The notes under the pieces were generated by a model that had not been told where the DNA came from, made no database searches, and saw only the letters and a list, made by a program, of their open reading frames with translations. DNA of 64,000 bases, taken from the NCBI RefSeq assembly GCF_001661915.1, contig NZ_LYWY01000019.1, positions 1 through 64,000 on the forward strand. Direction: 5' to 3'. A program made the position numbers and the translations under genes. The stretch comes from Croceicoccus pelagius. GTDB lineage: Bacteria; Pseudomonadota; Alphaproteobacteria; Sphingomonadales; Sphingomonadaceae. This document shows positions 15,979 through 25,068 of this stretch, in pieces; the stretch's first letter is position 1; each line of letters begins with the position of its first letter.

Positions 15979-18279
15979 TCAGCGTTTGCGGCTCTGGTGC
16001 CGGATATTGCCCGGCCTGCCGCGCTTGCCCTTCAAATAGCCGGTCTTGTCCTGGCGCTTGGATCCGCGCCGTTCGGGCCTGCCGCCGCGCGGCTCGATGC
16101 GGCCTTCGAATTCCGGCGGCTCGAACTTCAAGGCACCGGTTAGCGGGTTCGCTTCGGCAAGGCGCAGCTTCAGCCGGTCGCCGGAACGGTACTCGGTTCC
16201 GGTCCGGTCCCCGCGCAGGACCTGTGCCTTTTCATCGTAGAAGAACCGCTCGTCACCCAGTACCGAAACCGGCACCAATCCGTCACCGCCGAACCCGATG
16301 ATCGTGGCGAAGAGGCCGAATTTCTGGACGCCGGTGACGCGGGTCTCGAACACTTCGCCTACGCGCCCCGAGAGCCAAGCCGCGACATAGCGGTCGATCG
16401 TGTCGCGCTCGGCTTCCATCGCGCGTCGCTCGGTCCGGCTGATTGCTTCTGTGACGCGATCGAGCGAGGCGCGGTCGCGGTCCGACAGTCCCGACGTGGG
16501 AGGAATAGAGTGATCCTTGGGCCGCGGCTGTTCCAGATCGTAAGCATCCACCAGCGCGCGGTGGACCAGAAGGTCCGAATAGCGACGGATCGGCGAGGTG
16601 AAGTGCGCGTAGGACCCAAGCGCAAGGCCGAAGTGGCCCGCATTCTTCGGTCCGTAGTAGGCCTGCGTCTGCGTACGCAGCACCTGCTCCATCACCAGCG
16701 CCTTTTCGGTATCGTCGGCAACATCCTTCAGGAGGCGGTTGAACAGCCCGGGCGTGATGACCTGCCCCATCGACAGCTTGCGATCCATTGTCGCAAGATA
16801 GTCCTTGAGCGCGATCAGCTTTTCACGGCTCGGCGGCTCGTGGATGCGGTAGACGACGGGCGCGGCCTTGGCCTCCAGCGCCTTCGCCGCAGCGACGTTG
16901 GCCGCGATCATGAAATCTTCGACCACGCGATGCGCATCGAGCCGTTCGCGAACGGCGACTTCGGCGATCCGCCCTTGCTCGTCCAGAACGACCCGCCGCT
17001 CAGGCAGGTCGAGATCGAGCGGATCGCGATCGTCGCGCGCCGAGTTCAGCGCCTTCCAGCAGGCCCAGAGATGCTTGAGATTGTCGCCAGCCTCACCCGC
17101 ATCGATACGGACCTGTGCCTCCTCATAGGCGATCACTTCGCTGATCTGTACGATGGCGCGGGTGAAGCGCCAGTCCTTGATCCGCCCCGTCTTGTCGATG
17201 ACGAGATGACAGGCCATTGCCGCCCTCGCCTCGCCCTCGCCCAGCGAACAGACGTCGGCGGACAGGATTTCAGGCAGCATCGGCACGACGCGGTCGGGGA
17301 AATAGACCGAGTTGCCGCGCTTTCTCGCCTCGCGGTCGATGGCGCTGCCCGGACGCACGTAGAACGAAACGTCGGCAATCGCGACAAGCGCCTTCCAGCC
17401 ACCGGCGTTCTTCGGGTCGTCATCGGGCGCGGCCCAGATCGCGTCATCGTGATCGCGCGCATCGGCAGGGTCAATCGCGACGATCGGCAGGGTACGCAGA
17501 TCCTCGCGCTTGTCCTCGCTCAGCGGTAGCTTCGCCGCAACTTCCGCCTCTTCCAGTGTGTCGGACGAGAATTCGAAGGGAATGTCGTACTTGTTGATCG
17601 CGATGAGCGAATAGGACTTCGGCGCCAGCGGATCGCCCAGAACCTGCGTCACCTTCACGCCAGAACGCGGCGACTTGCCTGCCGGCTCGGCAAGGACGAG
17701 CTGGCCCTTTTCCGCCTCGCCAAGGTTTGCGATGGGCAACGAAGACCGCATCGATTTTTCGATCGGGGCCAGCCAGCCCTTCCCGCTGCCGTCGATCTCG
17801 ACCACTCCCATGATCGATTCGTGGGAGTCGGGCAGCTTCTTCATCGGGTGGGCGAGCCAGCCGTTGGTGGTTTCCTCGGTACGGGCCAGCACCCTGTCGC
17901 CCTTGCGCAACGCGGGCATCTGCCTCGCCTTTCCGCGGGCCTTGGTCTCCACCATGCGCAGGCGCGGTGGCGGGGTGCCGCTGTCCGGCTCCCACGCATC
18001 GTGAATGGCGATGGCCTCGCCCTCTTCGATGTCGACGACGCGCAGGACTGTCACCGTTGGTACGCCACCCATTCGGTGAAACGCGCGACGGTCACCATCA
18101 ATCAGACCTTCGTCAGCCATGTCCTTCAGCAGCGCCTTGAGCGCGATCTTCTCCTGCCCCTTGAGCCCGAAGGCACGCGCGATCTCGCGCTTTCCGGCAG
18201 GGGTCTCGGACGACTTGATGAAGTCCATGACCTGCTTCTTGGTGGGCATTCCGGGAGTGCGCTTGGGAGATTTCGCCAT
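15979..18279 (-). CDS. rnr: Ribonuclease R
   Basis: 766 residues. An N-terminal winged-helix region and cold-shock-like segment come first, then the RNB catalytic domain with its aspartate cluster in DPADARDHDDAIW and FPDRVVPMLPEILSADVCSL. An S1 domain follows (GRVGEVFETRVTGVQKFGLFATI). The tail is basic (KRQDKTGYLKGKRGRPGN). It degrades structured RNA from the 3' end. It is divergent from the M3 peptidase gene across 126 bp. Confidence 0.95.
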   Translation of the reverse strand: MAKSPKRTPGMPTKKQVMDFIKSSETPAGKREIARAFGLKGQEKIALKALLKDMADEGLIDGDRRAFHRMGGVPTVTVLRVVDIEEGEAIAIHDAWEPDSGTPPPRLRMVETKARGKARQMPALRKGDRVLARTEETTNGWLAHPMKKLPDSHESIMGVVEIDGSGKGWLAPIEKSMRSSLPIANLGEAEKGQLVLAEPAGKSPRSGVKVTQVLGDPLAPKSYSLIAINKYDIPFEFSSDTLEEAEVAAKLPLSEDKREDLRTLPIVAIDPADARDHDDAIWAAPDDDPKNAGGWKALVAIADVSFYVRPGSAIDREARKRGNSVYFPDRVVPMLPEILSADVCSLGEGEARAAMACHLVIDKTGRIKDWRFTRAIVQISEVIAYEEAQVRIDAGEAGDNLKHLWACWKALNSARDDRDPLDLDLPERRVVLDEQGRIAEVAVRERLDAHRVVEDFMIAANVAAAKALEAKAAPVVYRIHEPPSREKLIALKDYLATMDRKLSMGQVITPGLFNRLLKDVADDTEKALVMEQVLRTQTQAYYGPKNAGHFGLALGSYAHFTSPIRRYSDLLVHRALVDAYDLEQPRPKDHSIPPTSGLSDRDRASLDRVTEAISRTERRAMEAERDTIDRYVAAWLSGRVGEVFETRVTGVQKFGLFATIIGFGGDGLVPVSVLGDERFFYDEKAQVLRGDRTGTEYRSGDRLKLRLAEANPLTGALKFEPPEFEGRIEPRGGRPERRGSKRQDKTGYLKGKRGRPGNIRHQSRKR

Positions 18280-18405
18280 ATCCGCCCCATGTGGCCCCGC
18301 CCACGCCCGTGCGCAAGCAGGAACCCTTCATTGCGCAGTCATGCGCGCGGATGTATCCGGTTTCAGGTAAAACCATTCCCGTGCGCTGACGCACGCTGAA
18401 AGAGC

Positions 18406-20448
18406 ATGACAGGCCCTATGAAGACCCTCATCACTGCAACGCTTATGTCCGCAACGGCGCTGACTGCCATCCCAGCACAAGCCGGAACGGTCGAGGATTT
18501 CCTCGGCGAGCCGATCGCCACGGCCAAGGATGCCGCCACGCTGGACGCGCGATGCGAAAAGGTGATGACCGAGTTGGAGCGTCAGCTGGGCGCGCTTGAA
18601 AAGGCCAAAGGTGCCGCGACCGTCGCCAATACCCTCCAGCCTTATGACGAGCTGATCGGCCTGCTCTATGCTGCTGGCGGTGAATTCGTGGTCTACCGCG
18701 AGGTCATGCTCGATGCCGAACGCCGCGAGGCTGCCGGAAACTGCGAGAGCCGTATCGATAATTTCGACAGCACGATCAGCCTGTCCCGCCCGCTTTACGA
18801 CCGTTTGAAGGCCGTCGACGTGAGCGGGGAGGATGACAAGACCAAGTACTACATGTCCCAGATCCTCGCATCTTTCGACCGCAATGGCGTGTCGCAGGAC
18901 GCAGAAGGACGCGCCAAGATCGCCGCTCTTCAGGAAGAGATCACCAAGGCCGGCACCGAGTTCGACCGCAATATTGCCGAGAGCACCGGCTCCATCAAGG
19001 CGCTGCCCGTGGAACTGGCCGGTCTGCCGCAGGACTTCATCGATGCGCACCCGGTCGGCCCTGACGGCCTCGTGACGCTGACGACGTCCAACACGGACGT
19101 GACGCCGGTACTCGCCTACGCCGAAAGCGAAATCCTGCGTGAGCGCCTGATGCGGGTCTATTATTCGCGCGCATATCCAGAAAATCAGGAAGCCCTGCGG
19201 CGCCTGATCAACAAGCGTGACGAACTGGCAAAGGCGCTGGGCCGTGAAAACTTCGCCGCTCTCGCGCTTGAGCCGCGAATGATCGACACGCCAGAAAAGG
19301 CCGCAGCACAGATCGAACAGGTCGCCGCCGCCGCGCTGCCCGCCGCAGAAGCCGACATCGCGCTTAAAAAGGAGGTCCTGGCCGAATTGAAGCCGGGTGT
19401 CGACCTCAACATCTTCAACACCAGCTATGTCGCGACCCAGGTGAAAAAGGACCGGTTCGACCTCGATCCGCAGGAAGTGCGCCAGTACTTCAATTACGAC
19501 AACGTGCGCGACGGTGTATTCCGCCTGGTCGAAGACCTGTTCCAGGTCGACATCGTGCCGTGGAAAACTGATGTCTGGCACGAAGATGTCGAGACGTTTG
19601 AAATCCGCGATCGCGGGCAGGTCCGCGAAGCCGGAGCCGTGCTGGGCCGCTTCTACCTTGATTCCCATCCGCGCGACGGCAAGTACAGCCACGCGAACCA
19701 TGTCACGATGCGCGACGGCGTGGGCGATGCCCCTGCGGTGTCGGCGCTGGTCATGAACCTGCCCAAGGGCGGCTATGACACCGGCCTGATGGAACATGCC
19801 GACGTGGAGACTTTCCTCCATGAATTCGGCCACCTCATTCATAACATCCTCGGCGGCAACCAGCGCTGGTACGGACAGGCTGGCGTCGCGACCGAGCGGG
19901 ATTTCGTCGAAGCCCCCTCGCAGATGCTCGAAAACTGGGTCTACGACTACGACACGCTGGCACGGTTTGCGAAAAACGAGGCGGGTGAGACGATCCCGCG
20001 CGAACTGGTCGAGAAGATGCAAGCCGCCCGCTATTTCGGGCGCGGACAGTACGAACGCCGCCAGGCCGGTTATTCGAACGCCTCGCTGAACTATTATCGC
20101 GGCCCTGCGCCCGACGATCTTTCGGAAGCATACCGCACCTGGGTCAACGAATACTCGATGTTGCCCTTCCCCGAAGGTACCCATAGCGAGGGCCGTTTCG
20201 GGCATCTCAACGGCTATTCTGCGGGCTATTACACTTACGGCTGGTCGCGCGTGATCGCGGCTGACCTGTTCACCCGTTTCAAGACCGCGGGGCTGCGCGA
20301 TCCGCGGACCGCGATGGATTACCGCGTAAAGGTTCTGGGTGCAGGCGGTACGCGTCCCGCGGCCGAACTGGTCGAAGATTTCCTTGGTCGTCCCGTCAGC
20401 TTCGAGGCTTTCTCAGAAGAAGTCGCGCAAGGCACGAAGAAGGACTGA
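18406..20448 (+). CDS. Exported M3-family metallopeptidase
   Basis: 680 residues. A signal peptide (KTLITATLMSATALTAIPAQA) is followed by a helical prodomain-like half and the thermolysin-type zinc motif FLHEFGHLIH (His472, Glu473, His476). The third ligand is expected in the downstream DFVEAPSQMLENW. This is the thimet oligopeptidase/Dcp fold, here sent to the periplasm, while the best-known members are cytoplasmic. ATG 18418 is an alternative start that gives an equally good signal peptide. It probably hydrolyses short peptides. Five bases separate it from the next gene. Confidence 0.88.
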   Translation: MTGPMKTLITATLMSATALTAIPAQAGTVEDFLGEPIATAKDAATLDARCEKVMTELERQLGALEKAKGAATVANTLQPYDELIGLLYAAGGEFVVYREVMLDAERREAAGNCESRIDNFDSTISLSRPLYDRLKAVDVSGEDDKTKYYMSQILASFDRNGVSQDAEGRAKIAALQEEITKAGTEFDRNIAESTGSIKALPVELAGLPQDFIDAHPVGPDGLVTLTTSNTDVTPVLAYAESEILRERLMRVYYSRAYPENQEALRRLINKRDELAKALGRENFAALALEPRMIDTPEKAAAQIEQVAAAALPAAEADIALKKEVLAELKPGVDLNIFNTSYVATQVKKDRFDLDPQEVRQYFNYDNVRDGVFRLVEDLFQVDIVPWKTDVWHEDVETFEIRDRGQVREAGAVLGRFYLDSHPRDGKYSHANHVTMRDGVGDAPAVSALVMNLPKGGYDTGLMEHADVETFLHEFGHLIHNILGGNQRWYGQAGVATERDFVEAPSQMLENWVYDYDTLARFAKNEAGETIPRELVEKMQAARYFGRGQYERRQAGYSNASLNYYRGPAPDDLSEAYRTWVNEYSMLPFPEGTHSEGRFGHLNGYSAGYYTYGWSRVIAADLFTRFKTAGLRDPRTAMDYRVKVLGAGGTRPAAELVEDFLGRPVSFEAFSEEVAQGTKKD

Positions 20449-20453
20449 TCTGA

Positions 20454-21680
20454 ATGACCTTCGTTTCCAGCGATCTGCTGCGCGCCCGTTTCAGCGCGGC
20501 AATGTCGGCTATGTACCGCGAGGAAGTGCCGCTTTACGCGACCCTTCTGGACATCGTGGCGGACGTGAATGCGAAGACCGACGCGGATCTTGCAAGCCGC
20601 GATGGTGCGCGCCTTTCGGCGGAGCGTCACGGCGCGATCCGTGTGGGCACGGCGGAAGAGCTGTCGCAGATGCGGCGGTTCTTCGCGGTCATGGGAATGG
20701 ATCCGGTCGGCTATTACGACTTGTCGCCCGCGGGCGTTCCGGTCCACTCAACCGCGTTCCGTCCGGTGACGAACGAGGCGCTGGCCGCCAATCCGTTTCG
20801 CATGTTCTGCTCGTTGCTGCGGTTGGAACTGATCGACGATGCTGGGCTTCGGGACCGTGCCGCAGAAGCCCTGTCGAAACGACAGATCTGTTCCGACCGT
20901 CTGCTCGACCTCATCGCCAAGACCGAAAGCGATGGCGGGCTTGGCGATGACGACGGCACAGCGTTTCTGGCCGAGGGGTTGGCGGTGTTCCGCTGGCACT
21001 CCGAAGCGCAGGTGTCGTCAGCCGATTACCGCGCAATGAAAGCGCAGCATGGCCTTGTTGCCGACATCGTCTGCTTCAAGGGGCCGCACATCAATCACCT
21101 GACGCCGCGCACTCTCGACATCGACGCGGTACAGGGCGAAATGATTGCGCGCGGTATCGATGCGAAAGACCGTATCGAAGGCCCGCCACGCCGGAAATGC
21201 CCCATCCTGCTGCGCCAGACGAGCTTCAAGGCGCTTTCCGAAGCGGTCACGTTCAAGGATGGCAGCGAAGGCGCGCATACCGCACGTTTCGGCGAGATCG
21301 AGCAGCGCGGCGCTGCACTGACGCCCAAGGGGCGCGATCTCTATGACACCTGCCTCAACCGCGCGCTTGCTGCAGACGGTGACTACGAACAAGCACTTGC
21401 CGCGTCCTTTGCGGACTTCCCCGATGACTGGGATATGCTGCGCAGCGAAGGCCTCGCCTATTTCCGCGAGGACGAGAGCGGCGTCGTGCCGATCGTTTGG
21501 GAAGACTTCCTGCCCGTCAGCGCGGCGGGCATTTTCCAGTCGAATCTCGGCGACGATGCACGCGACAATGCAATGCAGGGCGGCACGCAAGCCGCGTTCG
21601 AGGCGGCACTTGGCTGCCCCGTACGCGACATGTTCGAACTTTACGCAGCCCAGGCGGAGGGGGTCGCCCTTACTGCCTGA
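20454..21680 (+). CDS. hglS: 2-oxoadipate dioxygenase/decarboxylase (DUF1338, HglS/YdcJ)
   Basis: 408 residues. The DUF1338 signature pieces are VPVHSTAFRPV (first metal His), FKGPHINHLTPRTLDID (second His pair) and FGEIEQRGAAL (metal Glu). The family was shown to convert 2-oxoadipate to D-2-hydroxyglutarate in lysine catabolism, using iron. No other lysine-degradation gene is in the window, so the physiological link is inferred from the family only. It follows the M3 peptidase by five bases and faces proS. Confidence 0.85.
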   Translation: MTFVSSDLLRARFSAAMSAMYREEVPLYATLLDIVADVNAKTDADLASRDGARLSAERHGAIRVGTAEELSQMRRFFAVMGMDPVGYYDLSPAGVPVHSTAFRPVTNEALAANPFRMFCSLLRLELIDDAGLRDRAAEALSKRQICSDRLLDLIAKTESDGGLGDDDGTAFLAEGLAVFRWHSEAQVSSADYRAMKAQHGLVADIVCFKGPHINHLTPRTLDIDAVQGEMIARGIDAKDRIEGPPRRKCPILLRQTSFKALSEAVTFKDGSEGAHTARFGEIEQRGAALTPKGRDLYDTCLNRALAADGDYEQALAASFADFPDDWDMLRSEGLAYFREDESGVVPIVWEDFLPVSAAGIFQSNLGDDARDNAMQGGTQAAFEAALGCPVRDMFELYAAQAEGVALTA

Positions 21681-21689
21681 GCCAGGCGA

Positions 21690-23234
21690 TTAGTAGGATC
21701 GCCCGACGTAGATCGTTTCGACCGCGTCTTCGCCGGTGAAGAAGCACGGCTTTTCGGGCTTGTCTTCATCCATCGGCGTGTTGCGGATGGTCAGCTTCAG
21801 GCTCTTCAGCTTCTCGACCACGGCTTCCAGCGCGTCGCCGCTCGGCCTCGACCATGCTATCTTCACCCAGCCCGGCTTCTTCGCGGTTTCGCTGAAATGC
21901 TCGGCCAGCGCCTCGAACGTTTCGATATCGTGGCGGATGTTCTCGTCGCGGCGCTTGCGGGCTTCTTCGTAAAGCGAAGACTGGATGCTTTCGAGCATCG
22001 ATGCTGCGCCAAAGATGAAGTCGTCGCGATCGACAAAATCGAAGTCGGGCTTGCCGTCTTCGCGCCAGAGCCGATCGCGCCGCAGGACGGCAAGCTTGCT
22101 GTTCTCCATGTCCCGCGGGCCGACTTCAACGATGATCGGCGCGCCCTTGCGGACCCAGTCCCAACGCTTTTGCGCGGCCTTGCCCGGGCGGCTGTCGAGA
22201 AGAACGCGAACGGGCTCGCGGAAAGCATCCTGTTCGGCCAGTGCCATCCTTACGTGTTCGCAATAGGCGAGCACCTCGGCATCGCCTTCCTTTTCGCGCA
22301 GCATCGGCAGGATCACGATCTGGTGCGGCGCCAGACGCGGCGGCACGCGCAGGCCGTCATCATCACCGTGCGTCATGATCATGCCCCCGATCATGCGGGT
22401 CGACATGCCAAAGCTGGTCGTGTGGCACAGCGTCTGCTGGCCTTCCTTGTCCTGGTACTGAATGTTGGCGGCTTTGGCGAAACCGGTGCCAAGGTAGTGC
22501 GATGTACCTGCCTGAAGCGCTTTGCCGTCCTGCATCATCGCCTCGATCGAGAAGGTCGAGACAGCGCCGGGGAAGCGTTCATTCTCCGGCTTTTCGCCCG
22601 CAATCACTGGCATGGCCATCACGTCTTCGGCAAAGCTGCGGTAGATCTCCAGCGACTGCAGCGTATGCTCCATCGCCTCTTCCCGGGTCGCGTGGGCGGT
22701 ATGCCCTTCCTGCCAGAGGAACTCGCTGGTCCGCAGGAACATGCGGGTCCGCATTTCCCAGCGCACGACGTTCGCCCACTGGTTGGTCAGCAGCGGCAGA
22801 TCGCGCCACGACTGGATCCAGCGGCTCATCGCCTGCCCGATTACGGTCTCGGACGTCGGGCGCACGACAAGCGGTTCTTCCAGCTTTGCGTCGGGATCAA
22901 CGACGAGACCGCCATCTTCCGCCTTCAAACGGTGGTGCGTGACCACCGCCATTTCCTTGGCAAAGCCTTCGACGTGTTCGGCTTCCTTTGCGAAATAGGA
23001 TAGCGGGATGAACAGCGGGAAATAGCAGTTCTGATGACCCGTCGCCTTGATCGCATCATCCAGTACGCGCTGGATGCGTTCCCAGATACCGTAGCCCCAC
23101 GGCTTGATGACCATGCAGCCGCGAACGCCCGACTCTTCGGCCATATCTGCCTGGGCGACGACGGCCTGGTACCAACCGGCGAAATCGGCCTCGCGCGTGA
23201 TGTCGAGGGCATGTCGGATCTTGGAATTGGACAC
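21690..23234 (-). CDS. proS: Proline--tRNA ligase, eukaryotic/archaeal type
   Basis: 514 residues from GTG 23234. Class II motifs: motif 2 in RTSEFLWQEGHTAHAT and motif 3 in GGMIMTHGDDDGLRVPPRLAPHQ. There is no INS editing domain between motifs 2 and 3. The C-terminal extension ending in IYVGRSY marks the eukaryote/archaeal-like ProRS class rather than the bacterial long form. It charges tRNA-Pro and lacks built-in Ala-tRNA-Pro editing. The type is not universal in alphaproteobacteria. Confidence 0.93.
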   Translation of the reverse strand: MSNSKIRHALDITREADFAGWYQAVVAQADMAEESGVRGCMVIKPWGYGIWERIQRVLDDAIKATGHQNCYFPLFIPLSYFAKEAEHVEGFAKEMAVVTHHRLKAEDGGLVVDPDAKLEEPLVVRPTSETVIGQAMSRWIQSWRDLPLLTNQWANVVRWEMRTRMFLRTSEFLWQEGHTAHATREEAMEHTLQSLEIYRSFAEDVMAMPVIAGEKPENERFPGAVSTFSIEAMMQDGKALQAGTSHYLGTGFAKAANIQYQDKEGQQTLCHTTSFGMSTRMIGGMIMTHGDDDGLRVPPRLAPHQIVILPMLREKEGDAEVLAYCEHVRMALAEQDAFREPVRVLLDSRPGKAAQKRWDWVRKGAPIIVEVGPRDMENSKLAVLRRDRLWREDGKPDFDFVDRDDFIFGAASMLESIQSSLYEEARKRRDENIRHDIETFEALAEHFSETAKKPGWVKIAWSRPSGDALEAVVEKLKSLKLTIRNTPMDEDKPEKPCFFTGEDAVETIYVGRSY

Positions 23235-23275
23235 GGGGTTGGTCTGCCTGAATTCTCGTGTGAACCTGTAAGGCC

Positions 23276-23308
23276 GAAAAAGAACGCGGGGCAGCCGAAG
23301 CCGCCCCG
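23276..23308 (-). terminator. Terminator of phaR
   Basis: On the minus strand GGGGCGGC-TTCG-GCTGCCCC forms an 8-bp stem (one G-U pair) with a UUCG tetraloop. It is followed by GCGTTCTTTTT, a classic intrinsic terminator. The stem occupies 23288-23307. It separates phaR from the proS leader. Confidence 0.85.
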
Positions 23309-23320
23309 TCTTGCCGGCAT

Positions 23321-23341
23321 TTCGCCCCTATGCGGGGCGAA
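23321..23341. repeat. Second hairpin between phaR and proS
   Basis: Perfect 8-bp arms TTCGCCCC / GGGGCGAA with a 5-base loop, 22 bp after the phaR stop and just before the terminator stem. It may be an extra RNA 3'-end stabiliser or transcription pause. Confidence 0.5.
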
Positions 23342-23362
23342 GCCGTTTGCCAAGCGCTCTCG

Positions 23363-23929
23363 CTACTTGCCCAGCTTGTCGAGTTGCTTCTGCATCTCTT
23401 CCATCTGCTTGCGCAGGGTGTCGATGTCGTCGGTTTTCTTCTCGGGCTCTCCCGCCGAACCTTCCGCGCCGGGCATGCCGGGGCGCGCGGCCATGAAAGC
23501 CTCGGTCGCGGCCTGGAACATCGCCATGTTCTGCTGCGCCAGCTTTGCCAGCGGATTAGTGCCGAGGCTGTCCTCCAGCGCCTTGCGCATCTTGAGCTGA
23601 TTTTCGCGGAAATGCTGCATCGACATTTCGAGATAGTGCGGAATCATCGACTGCATCGAATTGCCGTACATGCCGATGAGATCGCGCAGGAACGAGACCG
23701 GCAGCATCTGCGAGCCGCCCGCTTCCTCGTCCATGATGATCTGGGTCAGGATCTGGTGCGTGATATCTGCGCCGCTCTTCGCGTCGATCACCTGGAAGTC
23801 GACGCCGTTCCGCGTCATTTCTGCAAGGTGATCCAGCGTGATGTAGCTGGACGAATCCGTGTTGTAGAGGCGCCGGTTGGCGTATTTCTTGATGATGATG
23901 ACATCATCTTTCTTCTCGGACTCAGCCAC
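23363..23929 (-). CDS. phaR: Polyhydroxyalkanoate synthesis repressor PhaR
   Basis: 188 residues. The N-terminal PHB/PHA accumulation regulator DNA-binding domain reads IKKYANRRLYNTDSSSYITLDHLAEM. Two helical accumulation-associated repeats follow (FLRDLIGMYGNSMQSMIPHYLEMSM), then a charged coiled-coil tail (LRKQMEEMQKQLDKLGK). I prefer the GTG at 23929: AGGAGG lies 11 bases upstream. The ATG at 23959, used by the longest frame, has no such site. It represses phasin and PHA genes and binds PHA granules. No pha genes are nearby. Confidence 0.9.
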   Translation of the reverse strand: MAESEKKDDVIIIKKYANRRLYNTDSSSYITLDHLAEMTRNGVDFQVIDAKSGADITHQILTQIIMDEEAGGSQMLPVSFLRDLIGMYGNSMQSMIPHYLEMSMQHFRENQLKMRKALEDSLGTNPLAKLAQQNMAMFQAATEAFMAARPGMPGAEGSAGEPEKKTDDIDTLRKQMEEMQKQLDKLGK

Positions 23930-24018
23930 AGATATCCGTGCCTCCTGTTCTTGCAGCATTGGTGCCGCGATTATGCTGCAACTGCTATTAGCACACGCAC
24001 AATATCTGCGGCAACCAA

Positions 24019-25068
24019 TTACCCGCGCAATCGGGGGCCGGATAGCGTCAACAATTCGTATTGGGTCAATCCGGTACGCGCCGAAGCCTCGGCAAGGTCA
24101 TATTCCGCATCGACCCAGTCACCCTCTGCTAGGTGCGGTGCGGCAGAAATATCGATGGCGGTCATGTCCATCGAGACGCGGCCAAGCACGGGCAGAACCG
24201 CCTCGCCATGCCGAAACGCGCCCTTCCCACTCCAGCAGCGAAGGTATCCGTCGGCGTAACCGATCGAGAGAATGGCAATGCGCGTGTCGCGTTCTGCGCG
24301 GTAAGTCCCTCCATATCCTATGGATTCCCCCGCCGGCACCGTCCGCGTCTGGATGATCGCGGCCTGCGGAGTGACGACCTGCCGGATGCGGCCTGCCAGT
24401 TCGGGTCGGGCAATCCCGCCGTAGAGCGAGAGGCCGGGGCGGGTCAGATCGAATGCGTATTCGCTGCCAAGCGCAAGACCTGCAGAGTTTGCAAGGCTGG
24501 CCCGCCGATGGGGCACTTTGGCCAGGACATCGCGAAACCTGGCGAGTTGCTGCGCACTTTGCGGACCGTCCTCGTCCGCACAGGCGAGATGCGACATGAG
24601 AACCTCTACCTCGAGCCCGTCGAGGAGCGAATCGCCCAGTTCTTCAACACGCAGTCCGAGCCGGTTCATGCCGGTATCGACCATGAGGTCGCAGGCCCCG
24701 CCGCCCGTCGCCTGCCAGTTCCTGACTTGCGCAAGGCTGTTCAGCACCGGACGCACACCTGCATCGCGGGCAAATACGCCGTCGGCCTGCGACGTCGGAC
24801 CGTGCAAGACCGAGATATTCGCGCCGCTGGTATGCTGCAGCACTTCTGGCACTTCACACCAGTGGGCGACAAAGAAGTTCCGGCAACCGGCCTTCAACAG
24901 GGCAGGCATTGCCCGGTCCACGCCGACCCCGTAGGCATCAGCCTTTACCGCAGCCCCTGCATCGGCAGAGCCCGACATACGGTCGAGTGCCTGCCAGTTG
25001 GCGCCAATCGCCCCGCTGTCGATACGAAGGCGCAGCGCAGGGGGAGGCAGTACGGGATCGGAAGGCAT
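24019..25068 (-). CDS. alr: Alanine racemase
   Basis: 349 residues from ATG 25068, which overlaps the transporter stop (TGATG); the longer frame to 25161 lies inside that gene. The PLP lysine is in GAAVKADAYGVG (Lys42). The catalytic tyrosine region is SIGYGGTYRAERDTRIAILSIGYADGY. It makes D-alanine for peptidoglycan. Coupling to a transporter gene upstream is unusual but gives no clear clue to the transported compound. Confidence 0.93.
   Translation of the reverse strand: MPSDPVLPPPALRLRIDSGAIGANWQALDRMSGSADAGAAVKADAYGVGVDRAMPALLKAGCRNFFVAHWCEVPEVLQHTSGANISVLHGPTSQADGVFARDAGVRPVLNSLAQVRNWQATGGGACDLMVDTGMNRLGLRVEELGDSLLDGLEVEVLMSHLACADEDGPQSAQQLARFRDVLAKVPHRRASLANSAGLALGSEYAFDLTRPGLSLYGGIARPELAGRIRQVVTPQAAIIQTRTVPAGESIGYGGTYRAERDTRIAILSIGYADGYLRCWSGKGAFRHGEAVLPVLGRVSMDMTAIDISAAPHLAEGDWVDAEYDLAEASARTGLTQYELLTLSGPRLRG

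Noticed and set aside
23981-23996. TTAGCAC half-site before phaR, like CIRCE
   Set aside because: No inverted partner GAGTGCTAA at 9-base spacing, so not an HrcA operator.
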